The notes under the pieces are model-generated. The model was given only the letters and a program-made list of their open reading frames with translations, did not search any database and was not told where the DNA came from. The translations under genes were made by a program, and so were the position numbers. This document shows positions 17,222 to 26,125 of a DNA stretch of 64,000 nucleotides, one piece after another. Where the stretch lies: positions 1,640,001 through 1,704,000 of the forward strand of contig NZ_PKRT01000001.1 in assembly GCF_002855555.1 (NCBI RefSeq), written 5' to 3'. Each line of letters begins with the position of its first letter. The stretch's first letter is position 1. This stretch comes from Novosphingobium sp. TH158. Its GTDB lineage: Bacteria; Pseudomonadota; Alphaproteobacteria; Sphingomonadales; Sphingomonadaceae.

Positions 17222-18632
17222 GCGCAAGGCGGCACCCTATGTCTTCCATTCGCAGACCACCAGCCTTTGCGCCACCTGCCTTGAGCCTGTTCCGGCCAAG
17301 GTGATCATCGAGGACGAAAAGGTCTTCTACCTCAAGCGGTGCCGCAGCCACGGCGTGCAGAAGGTGCTGATCAGCGACGACCTGGCCTATTGGCGCGCGC
17401 AGAAGGAATGGCTCAAGCCGGGCGACCGGCCGTTGACCGCGCAGACCCGCACAGAGGCAGGCTGCCCCTTCGATTGCGGCCTGTGCCCCGATCACGAACA
17501 GCATTCCTGCCTTGCCATCGTCGAGGTCAATTCCGCCTGCAACCTTGCCTGCCCGGTATGCTTCGCCGATGCCGAGGACGTGCACGGCGCGCACCTGCCG
17601 CTGGCAACGATCGAGGCCATGCTCGATGCCCTGGTCGCCAGCGAGGGCGAGCCTGACCTGGTGCAGATTTCGGGCGGCGAGCCAACGCTCCATCCCGAAT
17701 TCTGGGCAATCCTTGACGGGGTGAAAGCCCGGCCGATCCGCCACGTGATGATCAACACCAACGGCCTGAGGATCGCGCAGGAGCCTGACTTCGTCGAGCG
17801 CCTGGCGAGTTACGCGCCCCGCCTTGAGGTTTACCTGCAATTCGATTCACTCAGCGACGATGCCCTGGTCAATCTGCGCGGGGCGAAGCTGGCGCGGATC
17901 CGGCGGCAGGCGCTCGAAGCGCTGGAGCGGGTGAACCTGTCCACCACGCTGGTCTGCGTGGTGAAGCGCGGGGTCAACGATCATGAGGTGGCAGACATCG
18001 TCCGCCATGCGCTGGAATGGCGCTGCGTGCGCGGGGTGACTTTCCAGCCGGTGCAGGATGCGGGACGCAACGACGGCTTCGATCCTGCGCTCAACCGCAT
18101 CACCATTCCCGAAATCCGCCGCGAGGTGGGCAGGAGCGGTGTCTTTGCCACCGAGGACATGATCCCCCTGCCCTGCAACCCCGACCAGATCTGCATCGGA
18201 TATGGCCTGCGCGATGGACAGGCCGTCACCCCGATAACCAGCCTGATCCCGCGCGAGGTGATCCTCGCCGGTCCGAACACGATCAGCTACGAAGCCTATC
18301 CGGCGCTGCGCGAGAAGATGTTCGACCTGCTCAGCCTCGCCACCAGCCAGTGCAACACCGAGGAAAAACTCGCCGGGCTGCTCTGCTGCCTGCCGCAGGC
18401 GATGGTGCCGCAGGAGCTGAGCTATGCCAATTCATTCCGCGTGGTGATCCTGCAATTCCTCGATCGCTACAATTTCGATCTCGGCACGGTGAAGCGCTCC
18501 TGCGTCCATTTCCTCACGCCGGAAGGGCAGATCATCCCGTTCGACACCTACAACACCTTCTACCGCCCCGGCGCGGAAGGGGCGGGAGTGCTCGCGCGGG
18601 CGCGTGCGCAATTGCAGGGGGGGCAAACATGA
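17175..18632 (+). CDS. Radical-SAM protein resembling tetraether lipid synthase (Tes/MJ0619 family)
   Basis: A 485-residue protein. The radical-SAM cluster is C122NLACPVC129 (CxxxCxxC). Many more cysteines precede it: C32 and C35, C56, and GCPFDCGLCPDHEQHSC (C97, C101, C104, C112). More follow it in LPCNPDQIC, SQCNTEE, LLCC and SCVHFL. This spread, and the phrases GCPFDCGLCP and CNLACPVCFA, match archaeal Tes, an enzyme with several iron-sulfur clusters and a rubredoxin-like iron that joins lipid tails. Start 17175 overlaps the Lgt-like gene by 47 bases; GTG at 17199 is an alternative. The substrate here is unknown. Confidence 0.8.
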   Translation: MESSGGSAVIDQPVLERKAAPYVFHSQTTSLCATCLEPVPAKVIIEDEKVFYLKRCRSHGVQKVLISDDLAYWRAQKEWLKPGDRPLTAQTRTEAGCPFDCGLCPDHEQHSCLAIVEVNSACNLACPVCFADAEDVHGAHLPLATIEAMLDALVASEGEPDLVQISGGEPTLHPEFWAILDGVKARPIRHVMINTNGLRIAQEPDFVERLASYAPRLEVYLQFDSLSDDALVNLRGAKLARIRRQALEALERVNLSTTLVCVVKRGVNDHEVADIVRHALEWRCVRGVTFQPVQDAGRNDGFDPALNRITIPEIRREVGRSGVFATEDMIPLPCNPDQICIGYGLRDGQAVTPITSLIPREVILAGPNTISYEAYPALREKMFDLLSLATSQCNTEEKLAGLLCCLPQAMVPQELSYANSFRVVILQFLDRYNFDLGTVKRSCVHFLTPEGQIIPFDTYNTFYRPGAEGAGVLARARAQLQGGQT

Positions 18633-18925
18633 GAATATTCGGTGCGATCCTGATGGCCATCGGCATCCTGATTGCCGGGGTGAGTGGCCTGTGCAGCCTG
18701 TTCATCATCGGCGCGGGCATTTTCGACGGCAGCGGCCAGATGGGCGATGCCTTCGGGATGGTCGCCATCTTCGGCCTGGTCCCCTTTGCCATCGGCGCCC
18801 TGATGATCTTTGTCGGCTACAAGATCACCAAGTCGGATGATCGTTCCATGCCGCCTCCGCCGGTGCAGCGCCCCGATGCAACGGCGCGGCCGGCGCGCCC
18901 GCTGGATGCGGACGAGCAGCCCTAG
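18629..18925 (+). CDS. Small two-segment membrane protein
   Basis: A 98-residue protein with two membrane segments, one after MRIFGAILMAIGILIAGV and one around FGLVPFAIGALMIFVGY, followed by a charged, proline-rich cytoplasmic tail (PPPPVQRPDATARPARP). The ATG overlaps the radical-SAM stop (ATGA), so it is the last coupled gene of the operon. I do not recognise a family. It may anchor or assist the two enzymes upstream, by position only. Confidence 0.7.
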   Translation: MRIFGAILMAIGILIAGVSGLCSLFIIGAGIFDGSGQMGDAFGMVAIFGLVPFAIGALMIFVGYKITKSDDRSMPPPPVQRPDATARPARPLDADEQP

Positions 18926-19950
18926 CTTTCCAGCATCATTCCGTAATCGCGGAACAGGTCGAAGCATTTGGCGTTGACCACCATCAGGCGGTCATCCTTG
19001 TCGAGGTTGAGCTTGCGCCGCAGCATCCGCACGACCGCCGTCTGCGCCGGTCCGGCAAGGCCATGTATGCCAGCCAGCACCTCGGGGTTGTGCGAGAAGG
19101 TAGAATCGACCAGCAGGTCGATATTCTGCGGGTGATAGCCGAACCCGGTGAACACGATGCGCTGCGATTTCAGCATCGCGTTGCGCACTTCCATCATGGC
19201 CCGCTGATCGCGCATCAGTTCGCCGGGCGTGCGCAGGTTGTTGACCAGGTTGATCATGTTCCACGGGTTTTCGTTGCCCCATTCCACGTCCGCTGCCTCG
19301 CCCCGCTGCCACGGCAGGCGGCCGATGGTGCCATAGGGGTGGACGATGCGCAGGTGCTCTGAAACCACGCGCTGGGCCTCGGGCAGGGTCATGCCGTAGG
19401 CCGTCATCAGGGCATATGGCAGGAAGTGCTCGATCGAGCGGTCATAGTTGAACGAGATGATCGAGAGGTTCTCGAAGCACTGGTGAACCTTGCTGCGCGG
19501 CACGCCGGCGGTCATCAGCTTGCCCAGCTCAAGCAGCCAGAAGTCCCCCGCCTGCAAGGGCAGTTCGCCGGGGTTCTTGGGCGCGGGCCGCAGGTTCGAA
19601 CGCGATTCGCCCTGGCTGATGAAATGCGCGAGCGCGAGCTTGCCGGTAAGCGTGACGAGCGGGTTGTCGTCGTTCTGCTCGATCACCGTATCGATCATGT
19701 TGCTCATGCGCGCGGCAATGCGCAGGCGTTCGGTTGCCTCGTAAAGCTTGTCCTGGCTGTTGCCCGGTCGCTCTGCCAGCTTGTTGAGGTGACGCAGCAG
19801 CATCGACGAATCCTTCGTCATCTGCTCGCCGCCAAAGCGGTAGAAATCATAGGCCGAAGCCGTGCGCTCGAGCAGTTCGGTGCTCGACGGCAGGTGGATT
19901 TCCTGGCTGGTACCGGCGCCGACGATCAGCGTTGTCTTCGTCCGGATCAT
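18922..19950 (-). CDS. SIR2-like protein
   Basis: A 342-residue protein with a SIR2-type NAD-binding pattern: LIVGAGTSQEIHLPSS at the N-terminus (GAGxS), SFNYDRSIEHF (Asn168, Asp170), HPYGTIG (His204 in the position of the catalytic His-x-x-Gly) and VFTGFGYHPQN. SIR2-like NADases with this layout act in bacterial abortive-infection systems (ThsA, DSR and similar), while others have unknown metabolic roles. No partner gene is adjacent, so a defence role is not shown. Its 3' end overlaps the small membrane protein by 4 bases. The upstream gap, 19951-20074, holds no other gene. Confidence 0.7.
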   Translation of the reverse strand: MIRTKTTLIVGAGTSQEIHLPSSTELLERTASAYDFYRFGGEQMTKDSSMLLRHLNKLAERPGNSQDKLYEATERLRIAARMSNMIDTVIEQNDDNPLVTLTGKLALAHFISQGESRSNLRPAPKNPGELPLQAGDFWLLELGKLMTAGVPRSKVHQCFENLSIISFNYDRSIEHFLPYALMTAYGMTLPEAQRVVSEHLRIVHPYGTIGRLPWQRGEAADVEWGNENPWNMINLVNNLRTPGELMRDQRAMMEVRNAMLKSQRIVFTGFGYHPQNIDLLVDSTFSHNPEVLAGIHGLAGPAQTAVVRMLRRKLNLDKDDRLMVVNAKCFDLFRDYGMMLES

Positions 19951-20074
19951 GCCGTCGTTTGCCCAGTCCCGCTCATGGCGATGGATCCGGCCGAGCGCCG
20001 GATACGGGCTTTTACCTAGTCGCTGTTGGTTAACGACGGGATAAATGTCTGAACAAATGTAACCCGATCGGGGG

Positions 20075-20965
20075 CTAGTCGATCAGGTCCGCCCCCGTGG
20101 GATTGCCCTGCGGTACGCCATTTGCCGCCTGCCACGCTTCAAGATCGTCGTAACAGGCTTCCACCACCGAGGCATAGGTTTCGGCAAACAGGCGGCGCTG
20201 GTCGGCATGGTCGAACACGAAGGGGCGGTTGTGGCGCACTGCATTCAGCACCATCGGCGCAACATCTTCGGGCCGGTAGAACGCCATCGAGCTGTGCGTC
20301 GTATCGCCGCTGGTGAACTGCACTTCTGCCACCGGTTCCGGCCCGCCGAACTTTTCCGGCCGATAGGAGCCGTTGTTCGCCTTCATGCCCGAAGCAACGC
20401 CGCCCGGGCAGTAGCTGGTGGTGAACACGTTGTGCGGGCGCATCTCGATGGCAAGGTTCATCATCAGCCCGATGATCCCCATCTTCGCCGCCGAATAAGG
20501 CACATGGACCGGCATCCAGCCCGGCAGCAGCCCGGCCATAGAGGCTGTCGCGCAGACGTGCCCGCCGCCCGCTTCGATCATGCCGGGCAGGAAGGCGCGC
20601 GTGGTGTTCATCACACCCATCAGGTTGACCTGCACGATCCAGTCGACATCGGTGTCCGACATGTCGAGCAGCGGGGTGAAGCTCGTCGCCCCGGCATTGG
20701 CGAACAGCAACTGCACCGGCCCCAGAGCGGCAAGGGCGGCATCGCGCATCGCCGCGATTGAGGACCGTTCGGTAACGTCGCAGACGAGGGCAATGGCCTC
20801 GCCTCCCTCGGCGCGGATCGCGGCGGCGACCCTTTCGGCGTTGTCCGGCTTGATATCGGCCACGCCCACACGCGCGCCCTGCCGCGCGAGTTCGCGGGCA
20901 AGGCCCATGCCGATCCCCGATCCGCCGCCAGTGACAACGGCCGCCTTGCCTGCAATCTCGGTCAT
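20075..20965 (-). CDS. Short-chain dehydrogenase/reductase (SDR)
   Basis: A 296-residue classical SDR. TGGGSGIGMGLARELA binds the cofactor, LLFANAGAT has the NAG motif, and the catalytic residues appear as the serine in TASMAG and YSAAK (Tyr-x-x-x-Lys). ADIKPDN suggests NAD rather than NADP preference. The C-terminal extension is longer than in minimal SDRs. Substrate unknown. GGGAGAGAG before the ATG is a good ribosome site. Confidence 0.88.
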   Translation of the reverse strand: MTEIAGKAAVVTGGGSGIGMGLARELARQGARVGVADIKPDNAERVAAAIRAEGGEAIALVCDVTERSSIAAMRDAALAALGPVQLLFANAGATSFTPLLDMSDTDVDWIVQVNLMGVMNTTRAFLPGMIEAGGGHVCATASMAGLLPGWMPVHVPYSAAKMGIIGLMMNLAIEMRPHNVFTTSYCPGGVASGMKANNGSYRPEKFGGPEPVAEVQFTSGDTTHSSMAFYRPEDVAPMVLNAVRHNRPFVFDHADQRRLFAETYASVVEACYDDLEAWQAANGVPQGNPTGADLID

Positions 20966-21025
20966 GCTCTCTCCCGCCGCAGCCTAATGCTACGTTCGGG
21001 TTTCATTATGCGGGAGAGCTCGCCG

Positions 21026-21451
21026 CTATTCAAGCGCTTCCGGACCGAATGCGCGGGGCAGCAGGTCGGACAACTTCATTTCGAGCACTTCATGTTCACC
21101 GGCGCACCATACCACCGGGTCGCTGGCGCCCAGCGCGGCCACCTCGTAAAGCATCTGGCGGCAACGCCCGCAGGGTGAAACCGGCTCGCCAAGGCCGACC
21201 TGGCCGGCCTTTCCGGCGATCACGGCAACGGCTTCAAGCGGGCCGCGCCATTCTTCGGAAAGCGCCTTGCCCACGGCAACGGTTTCGGCACAGAGCGTCA
21301 TGCCGTAGCTGGCATTTTCGACATTGGCGCCGGTCACCACCGAACCGTCGGCAAAGGCCAGCGCCGCGCCGACGTGGAAATTGGAATAGGGGGCATAGGC
21401 CTTGGCCGCAGCGGCGCGGGCCTGTTCGATAAGCGTGTCGCGATCGGTCAT
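21026..21451 (-). CDS. cdd: Cytidine deaminase
   Basis: A 141-residue enzyme of pyrimidine salvage that deaminates cytidine and deoxycytidine. Zinc and catalytic residues are in TLCAETVAV (C-A-E, with the proton-shuttling Glu) and PCGRCRQML (PCxxC). Length matches the homotetrameric short form. It is followed by the SDR gene on the same strand and preceded by the GH25-like gene, whose stop is 9 bases upstream, so it may be co-transcribed with it. Confidence 0.95.
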   Translation of the reverse strand: MTDRDTLIEQARAAAAKAYAPYSNFHVGAALAFADGSVVTGANVENASYGMTLCAETVAVGKALSEEWRGPLEAVAVIAGKAGQVGLGEPVSPCGRCRQMLYEVAALGASDPVVWCAGEHEVLEMKLSDLLPRAFGPEALE

Positions 21452-21460
21452 GCTGCCATC

Positions 21461-22159
21461 CTAGCGCTGCACGGCCACCCAGCGAAGCGGCTTTTCCGTG
21501 GCCTCGGTTCGCAACCAGGAATTGGCCGTCCACAACGTCCACGGGCGGCCGGCATAGTCCGGCTCAAGCCGGGTGCGAACCAGCCAGAGGTTGCGGTTGA
21601 TCGCCGCCGCCACGTGGTAGCGCGCTTCGAACTTCGCGCCCAACTTCAGGATCACCGGCTTGCCGGTGTGCGTTTCCACCTGGTTGAGGAAGGTGGTCAG
21701 CTCGCTTTCGACCGCCGCTTCGGTAACCTTGCTGGGGCAGTCCTCGGCCAGCCGGTCGAGCGAGACGGCGCTGGGCAGCAGCTTGGCATCGCGGGGAACC
21801 ACGGTGACGAAGTTCGCCGCCTGCCGGTCAGCGGGCTGGCAGGGATCGTATTCGTGCACCGCGCCTACCTGCAGCCCCACGGCACGCGCGCCTTCCAGGT
21901 TTGCGGCAAACCCGGAATCGCGGGCAAAGGCACTGGCCGAGGCGTCGATATAGGCAAAATCGACGCCGATGGCCTTGAGCGCGGTCCAGTCAACCGGGCC
22001 ATCGTCGGAGCCAACCTCCACGCCCTGCACCGGCCACTGTTCACGCGGGGGTTGCCACGATCGCAAGTGCCACCACATCGCCACCGAGCCGGCAAGCGCC
22101 AGCAGCAGCACCAACGCAGCCAGCCGCAATCGCCAGGAGCCCCGCCCTTTCCTTGCCAT
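21461..22159 (-). CDS. GH25-family (lysozyme fold) membrane-anchored protein, probably inactive
   Basis: A 232-residue protein with an N-terminal membrane segment (RLAALVLLLALAGSVAMWW) and a glycoside hydrolase family 25 domain (WPVQGVEVGSDDGPVDWTAL, then GVDFAYIDASASAF). The GH25 catalytic residues look altered: the usual GIDVS aspartate is Glu in GVEVG, the KATEG glutamate is missing in IDASASA, and the LDVE strand is replaced by LPSAVSLDRL. It may bind peptidoglycan without cutting it. It lies upstream of cdd on the same strand. Confidence 0.75.
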   Translation of the reverse strand: MARKGRGSWRLRLAALVLLLALAGSVAMWWHLRSWQPPREQWPVQGVEVGSDDGPVDWTALKAIGVDFAYIDASASAFARDSGFAANLEGARAVGLQVGAVHEYDPCQPADRQAANFVTVVPRDAKLLPSAVSLDRLAEDCPSKVTEAAVESELTTFLNQVETHTGKPVILKLGAKFEARYHVAAAINRNLWLVRTRLEPDYAGRPWTLWTANSWLRTEATEKPLRWVAVQR

Positions 22160-22216
22160 GAATTGTGCGTCCCGTTGAAAAGCCGGCCATCCCGATGGCC
22201 GGGCCCTACCCCTTGA

Positions 22217-22702
22217 TCAGGCCCTGATATGAAGAACGCAGATCAGGGTAAAGAGCCGACGCGCCGTGGCGAAGTCTGTCTCCACCTTTCCGTCCAGCCG
22301 CTCCAGCAGCATTTCCGCCGCATGATCGTGTATTCCGCGCCGGGCCATGTCGATCGACTCGATCTCGTGCGCGGAGGCGCGGCGAACCGCCTTGTTATAG
22401 CTGTCGCAGATGGCGAAATATTCGCGCACCGGACGTCGGAACTTGGCCAGGCCCAGGATGAACGATTCGAGCAGTTCATCGCTGCCATCGGCAAGAATAT
22501 CGAGCTGCAGCCGCCCGTCGTTCACCGCCATGCGCAGTTTGTAGGGGCCTTCGTGCCCCGCCGCAAAGGCGCGCAGCGGCTTGAACACGTTGTCCTCGAT
22601 CAGGTCGAACATGGCCACGCGCCGTTCCTGCTCGATCTCGGCGCTACGACGCACGAGCGAGCTTTCGTCGAATTCGATAGCGGATATGCGGGGCCCCGAC
22701 AT
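22217..22702 (-). CDS. UPF0262 family protein
   Basis: A 161-residue cytoplasmic protein of the UPF0262 family, which is almost confined to alphaproteobacteria. Characteristic stretches are AMFDLIEDNVF, PYKLRMAVNDGRLQLDI and REYFAICDSYNKAVR, with DMARRGIHDHAAEML near the end. No enzymatic motif is apparent and the role is unknown. Start 22702 (MSGPRISAIEFDE) fits the family length; a longer reading from 22879 would run into the dnaB leader. It is divergent from dnaB. Confidence 0.93.
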   Translation of the reverse strand: MSGPRISAIEFDESSLVRRSAEIEQERRVAMFDLIEDNVFKPLRAFAAGHEGPYKLRMAVNDGRLQLDILADGSDELLESFILGLAKFRRPVREYFAICDSYNKAVRRASAHEIESIDMARRGIHDHAAEMLLERLDGKVETDFATARRLFTLICVLHIRA

Positions 22703-22863
22703 GGCGCATATTTCGCAGATGCAGCAAAGAGGGGCAAGGTGCGATTTCGCCGCCCTTTCCGGGGCCGTCGCCCCGCCGCCGTGACAATCCACAAGCTGTG
22801 GAATAATTCTCCGCAACTTGCCGCTTGATGCAGACGGACGGCGAGCGCATTCCCTGCCGCGCA

Positions 22864-24378
22864 ATGGCCCTAGAAGCAATCCAGCCCAGCAACGACGATT
22901 CGCCCGTCCGCACCCTTCCCTCGAACATCGAGGCGGAGGCCGCCTTCCTTGGCGCTGTCCTGATCGACAATCGCGTCATCGAGGAACTCAACACGCCGCT
23001 GCGGCCGGACCATTTCTTCGAGCCGATCCACGGCCGGATCTATGAACGCGTCATCCAGCTGCTCGATCGCAAGGCCGTGGTCACGCCCGTCACGTTGCGC
23101 CCCTATTTCGAGGCGGACGAGGCGCTGAAGGCGCTTGGCGGCGTCACCTACCTGGCGCGGCTCACGGCGGACGGTCAGGGCCTGCTCGCGCCCAAGGAGC
23201 TGGCCGAACAGATCTATGAACTCGCCCTGCTGCGCGAGCTCGTTTCGGTCGGGCGCAAGCTCGTGACCGATGCGATGGATACCTCTGAAAGCGTCGATCC
23301 GCTCGAGCAGATCAACAATGCGGAGGCCGCGCTCTATGCCGTGGCCGATGGTGCCTCTAACCAGAACCAGGCATCGTCCTTCGGCGATGCGACGCGCGTA
23401 GCCATTACCGCGATCGAGAAGGCGCTCAATTCCGGCGGCCATATCGCCGGCAAGACCACCGGCTTTACCTCGATCAACGAGCGCATCGGCGGCCTGCACG
23501 ATTCGGACCTCATCATCCTTGCCGGCCGTCCGGGCATGGGCAAGACCTCGCTGGCGACGAACATCGCCTTCAACGCCGCCAACCGCCTGCTCACCGATAT
23601 CCAGTCCGGCATAGACGAGAAGGCGTCGGTCGGATCGGCGGTGGCCTTTTTCAGCCTGGAAATGAGCGCCGACCAGCTGGCCACGCGTATCCTGGCGGAG
23701 AACTCGGGCATTTCTTCCGAATCGCTGCGCACCGGACGGATCAGCCGCGAGGATTTCCAGCAGCTGTCCTTCGCCAGCCAGCGGCTCGCCGAACTGCCGC
23801 TCTATATCGACGATACCCCGGCGCTGACCATTGCCGCGATGCGCGCCCGCGCGCGCCGCCTGAAGCGCAAGCACAACATCGGCCTGATCATCGTCGACTA
23901 CCTGCAGCTGCTGCAGGGTAGCGGACGGGCGAGCGATAACCGCGTGAACGAGATTTCCGAGATCAGCCGCGGCCTGAAGACGCTGGCCAAGGAACTGCAC
24001 GTCCCGGTGATCGCCCTTTCACAGCTGAGCCGCGCGGTCGAAAGCCGCGAGGACAAGAAGCCGCAACTTTCGGACCTGCGCGAATCGGGCTCGATCGAGC
24101 AGGACGCCGACATGGTCTGGTTCGTCTTCCGCGAAGACTACTACGTCAAGATGACCGAGCCCAAGTTCCCGGCCGAGGGCGACACGCCCGACGTCGCCGA
24201 GAAGTGGGAAAAGTGGCGGCAGAAGATGGAGCAGGTGACAGGGCTCGCCGAACTGATCGTCGCCAAGCAGCGCCACGGCGCAACCGGCAAGGTGCGCCTG
24301 CGCTTCGAGGCGCGCATCACCCGCTTCTCCGACCTGGCTCCCGACGAACTGGCCGCCAACGCCTACGATTACGAGTGA
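22864..24378 (+). CDS. dnaB: Replicative DNA helicase DnaB
   Basis: A 504-residue helicase that unwinds DNA at the replication fork. An N-terminal DnaB domain (SNIEAEAAFLGAVLID) precedes the RecA-like domain with Walker A (GRPGMGKTSLA), the FFSLEMS motif, Walker B (LIIVDYLQLL) and the arginine-rich C-terminal motif. No intein is present. The start is uncertain: ATG 22864 (MALEAIQPS) is preferred, while 22828 (ATG) and 22825 (TTG) are in frame. Its 3' end overlaps the MFS gene tail by 10 bases. Confidence 0.95.
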   Translation: MALEAIQPSNDDSPVRTLPSNIEAEAAFLGAVLIDNRVIEELNTPLRPDHFFEPIHGRIYERVIQLLDRKAVVTPVTLRPYFEADEALKALGGVTYLARLTADGQGLLAPKELAEQIYELALLRELVSVGRKLVTDAMDTSESVDPLEQINNAEAALYAVADGASNQNQASSFGDATRVAITAIEKALNSGGHIAGKTTGFTSINERIGGLHDSDLIILAGRPGMGKTSLATNIAFNAANRLLTDIQSGIDEKASVGSAVAFFSLEMSADQLATRILAENSGISSESLRTGRISREDFQQLSFASQRLAELPLYIDDTPALTIAAMRARARRLKRKHNIGLIIVDYLQLLQGSGRASDNRVNEISEISRGLKTLAKELHVPVIALSQLSRAVESREDKKPQLSDLRESGSIEQDADMVWFVFREDYYVKMTEPKFPAEGDTPDVAEKWEKWRQKMEQVTGLAELIVAKQRHGATGKVRLRFEARITRFSDLAPDELAANAYDYE

Positions 24379-25571
24379 GCTGTCGGCACCGGCGTGAAGC
24401 GCCGGCCGCCCAGCATCAGGAACAGCAGCGATCCCACCGCCGTCATCGCGGCTGCCACGAACAGGTAGCCGTTGAAGCTGCCGGTGGCGCGCTGGACCAG
24501 CGCGATCAGGATCGAACCGCCAGCCATGGCCGCGCCCATGGCCGCCGTCAGCAGGCCAACCACGGTGCCGAAGCGGGCAATGCCGAAGTGCCGGGCCACC
24601 AGCACCGGCACGACATCCGCCTCGCTGCCGAAGGCAAAGCCGATCAGCACCATGGCGAACAGCACGACGGCAAAGCTGTCAAGCGGGCTGGCGAGCAGCA
24701 GCAGGCCCAGCACGGGCAGCGCAAAGCCGAAGGCGGCAACGCGCGGCGGGTTCAGCCGGTCAATCGCGATACCGAAGATGAAGCGCCCGGCAACGGAAGC
24801 CAGGCCGATCGCCGTTACCATCAATGCGGCGGCAGTATCGGGCAGGCCCTGTTCGCCTGAAACCAGCTTGATCTGCGTGGTGGCAAGGCTGAAGGGCACG
24901 TTCACCAGGAAAGTGGCCGCCAGCATGATCCAGAAGGCCCGGTCGGAGAGGACCGCGCCATAATCCGCGCGGGCGCTGGCCTTGGTCGGCTCATCCTTCA
25001 CGCCCTTCAGCAGCCACAGGGTCCCCACGGCGCAGGCCATGCAGAACGCCGCAACCAGCACATAACCGGCACTGAACCCGTAGTTCTGCACATAGAGGCT
25101 GATAAGCGGCGCACCGATCGCCCCGATCAGCGGCGCGCCCGATCCCGCGAGGCCCATGGCCAAGCCCCGGTTGCGCACGAAAGCCTGGGCAACGACACGG
25201 TTATAGACCGTGGAGGTGGTGGTTGAGCAGACGATGGTCTGGATCACGTAGATCCAGAAATAGGTCATCAGGCTGCCATCCATGAAAGCGATGGCCACCA
25301 GGAACAGCGGATAGCTGAGCGCCCCCACGGCTGCTGTCCGCCAGACGCCGAAGCGATCGGCAAGGCGGCCGGAAACCGGAATCGAGAAGATCACCATCAT
25401 CTGGACGACCGACAGCCAGGTCCACTGCTCCTTGGTCCAGCCGAATTCCGCGATGAAATAGGGCGCAAAGGTGGAAAGGATATAGGTGTTCAGCGACAGT
25501 GCCGAACCGATGCCCAGGAACGCGCCAGCCAGCGGCCGCCAGTTGCGGCGGAATTCGCCCGTCTCGTCCAT
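24369..25571 (-). CDS. MFS transporter
   Basis: A 400-residue transporter with twelve predicted membrane segments, from WRPLAGAFLGIGSALSLN to the C-terminal MTAVGSLLFLML. A conserved SGRLADRFGVWR lies in the loop between segments 2 and 3, a major-facilitator hallmark. The fold and loop pattern resemble the monocarboxylate or oxalate/formate antiporter group, but the substrate cannot be assigned. GGGGAGG just before ATG 25571 supports that start, with ATG 25583 as an alternative. Tail-to-tail overlap with dnaB is 10 bases. Confidence 0.85.
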   Translation of the reverse strand: MDETGEFRRNWRPLAGAFLGIGSALSLNTYILSTFAPYFIAEFGWTKEQWTWLSVVQMMVIFSIPVSGRLADRFGVWRTAAVGALSYPLFLVAIAFMDGSLMTYFWIYVIQTIVCSTTTSTVYNRVVAQAFVRNRGLAMGLAGSGAPLIGAIGAPLISLYVQNYGFSAGYVLVAAFCMACAVGTLWLLKGVKDEPTKASARADYGAVLSDRAFWIMLAATFLVNVPFSLATTQIKLVSGEQGLPDTAAALMVTAIGLASVAGRFIFGIAIDRLNPPRVAAFGFALPVLGLLLLASPLDSFAVVLFAMVLIGFAFGSEADVVPVLVARHFGIARFGTVVGLLTAAMGAAMAGGSILIALVQRATGSFNGYLFVAAAMTAVGSLLFLMLGGRRFTPVPTAHS

Positions 25572-25705
25572 GATCCTCCCCATACGTCTTGTCTGGCGCG
25601 ATAATGCCAGCCTTGCCGCGCCCGGCAAGCGATTTCCTTGACTTTTCGCCCCCGCGACACTAGCTGCGCATCCTTTCCGAGATTCTCGAACTGCTGGAGT
25701 GCCCC

Positions 25706-26050
25706 ATGGCGCGCGTTACCGTTGAAGATTGCGTCGACAAGGTTCCGAACCGCTTCGACCTCGTCCTGCTTGCCGCGCAGCGCGCGCGCGAGATTTCGGG
25801 CGGCGCCGAATTGACCGTCGATCGCGATCGCGACAAGAACCCGGTCGTTGCCCTGCGCGAAATCGCCGAGCAGACCATCGTTCCGTCGAACCTCAATGAA
25901 ACGCTGATCAATTCGCTGCAGCGCGTTCTTCCCGAAGACGATGACGAGGTCGATGAAATCGGCTCGCTCAGCCAGTCGGCCGAAGCCCTGCGCATCACGG
26001 CTGCGGCGCCGGTGCGCAACACCTCGCTGGGTGGTGACTACGACGGCTGA
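25706..26050 (+). CDS. rpoZ: DNA-directed RNA polymerase omega subunit
   Basis: A 114-residue polymerase subunit that helps beta-prime fold and assemble. [20 protein letters not shown] and the later [15 protein letters not shown] match the family. The C-terminal acidic and alanine-rich tail is usual in alphaproteobacteria. A clear GGAG precedes the ATG. It is a single-gene unit closed by a strong terminator. Confidence 0.97.
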   Translation: MARVTVEDCVDKVPNRFDLVLLAAQRAREISGGAELTVDRDRDKNPVVALREIAEQTIVPSNLNETLINSLQRVLPEDDDEVDEIGSLSQSAEALRITAAAPVRNTSLGGDYDG

Positions 26051-26075
26051 TCGCCGCCGGTCATCGCAGCATGGC

Positions 26076-26110
26076 AAAAGGCCCGCCCCCGCAAGGAGGC
26101 GGGCCTTTTT
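26076..26110 (+). terminator. Rho-independent terminator after rpoZ
   Basis: A 12-bp stem (AAAAGGCCCGCC with GGCGGGCCTTTT), a 10-base loop and a T-run. The A-run on the other side lets it also work for the converging gene at 26126-26500. Confidence 0.93.
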
Positions 26111-26125
26111 GCTGCGCCGCTTCGA

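Noticed and set aside
18922..20965. A defence island around the SIR2-like gene
   Set aside because: Neighbours are an SDR, cytidine deaminase and a membrane protein; no nuclease, toxin, integrase or phage gene is seen.
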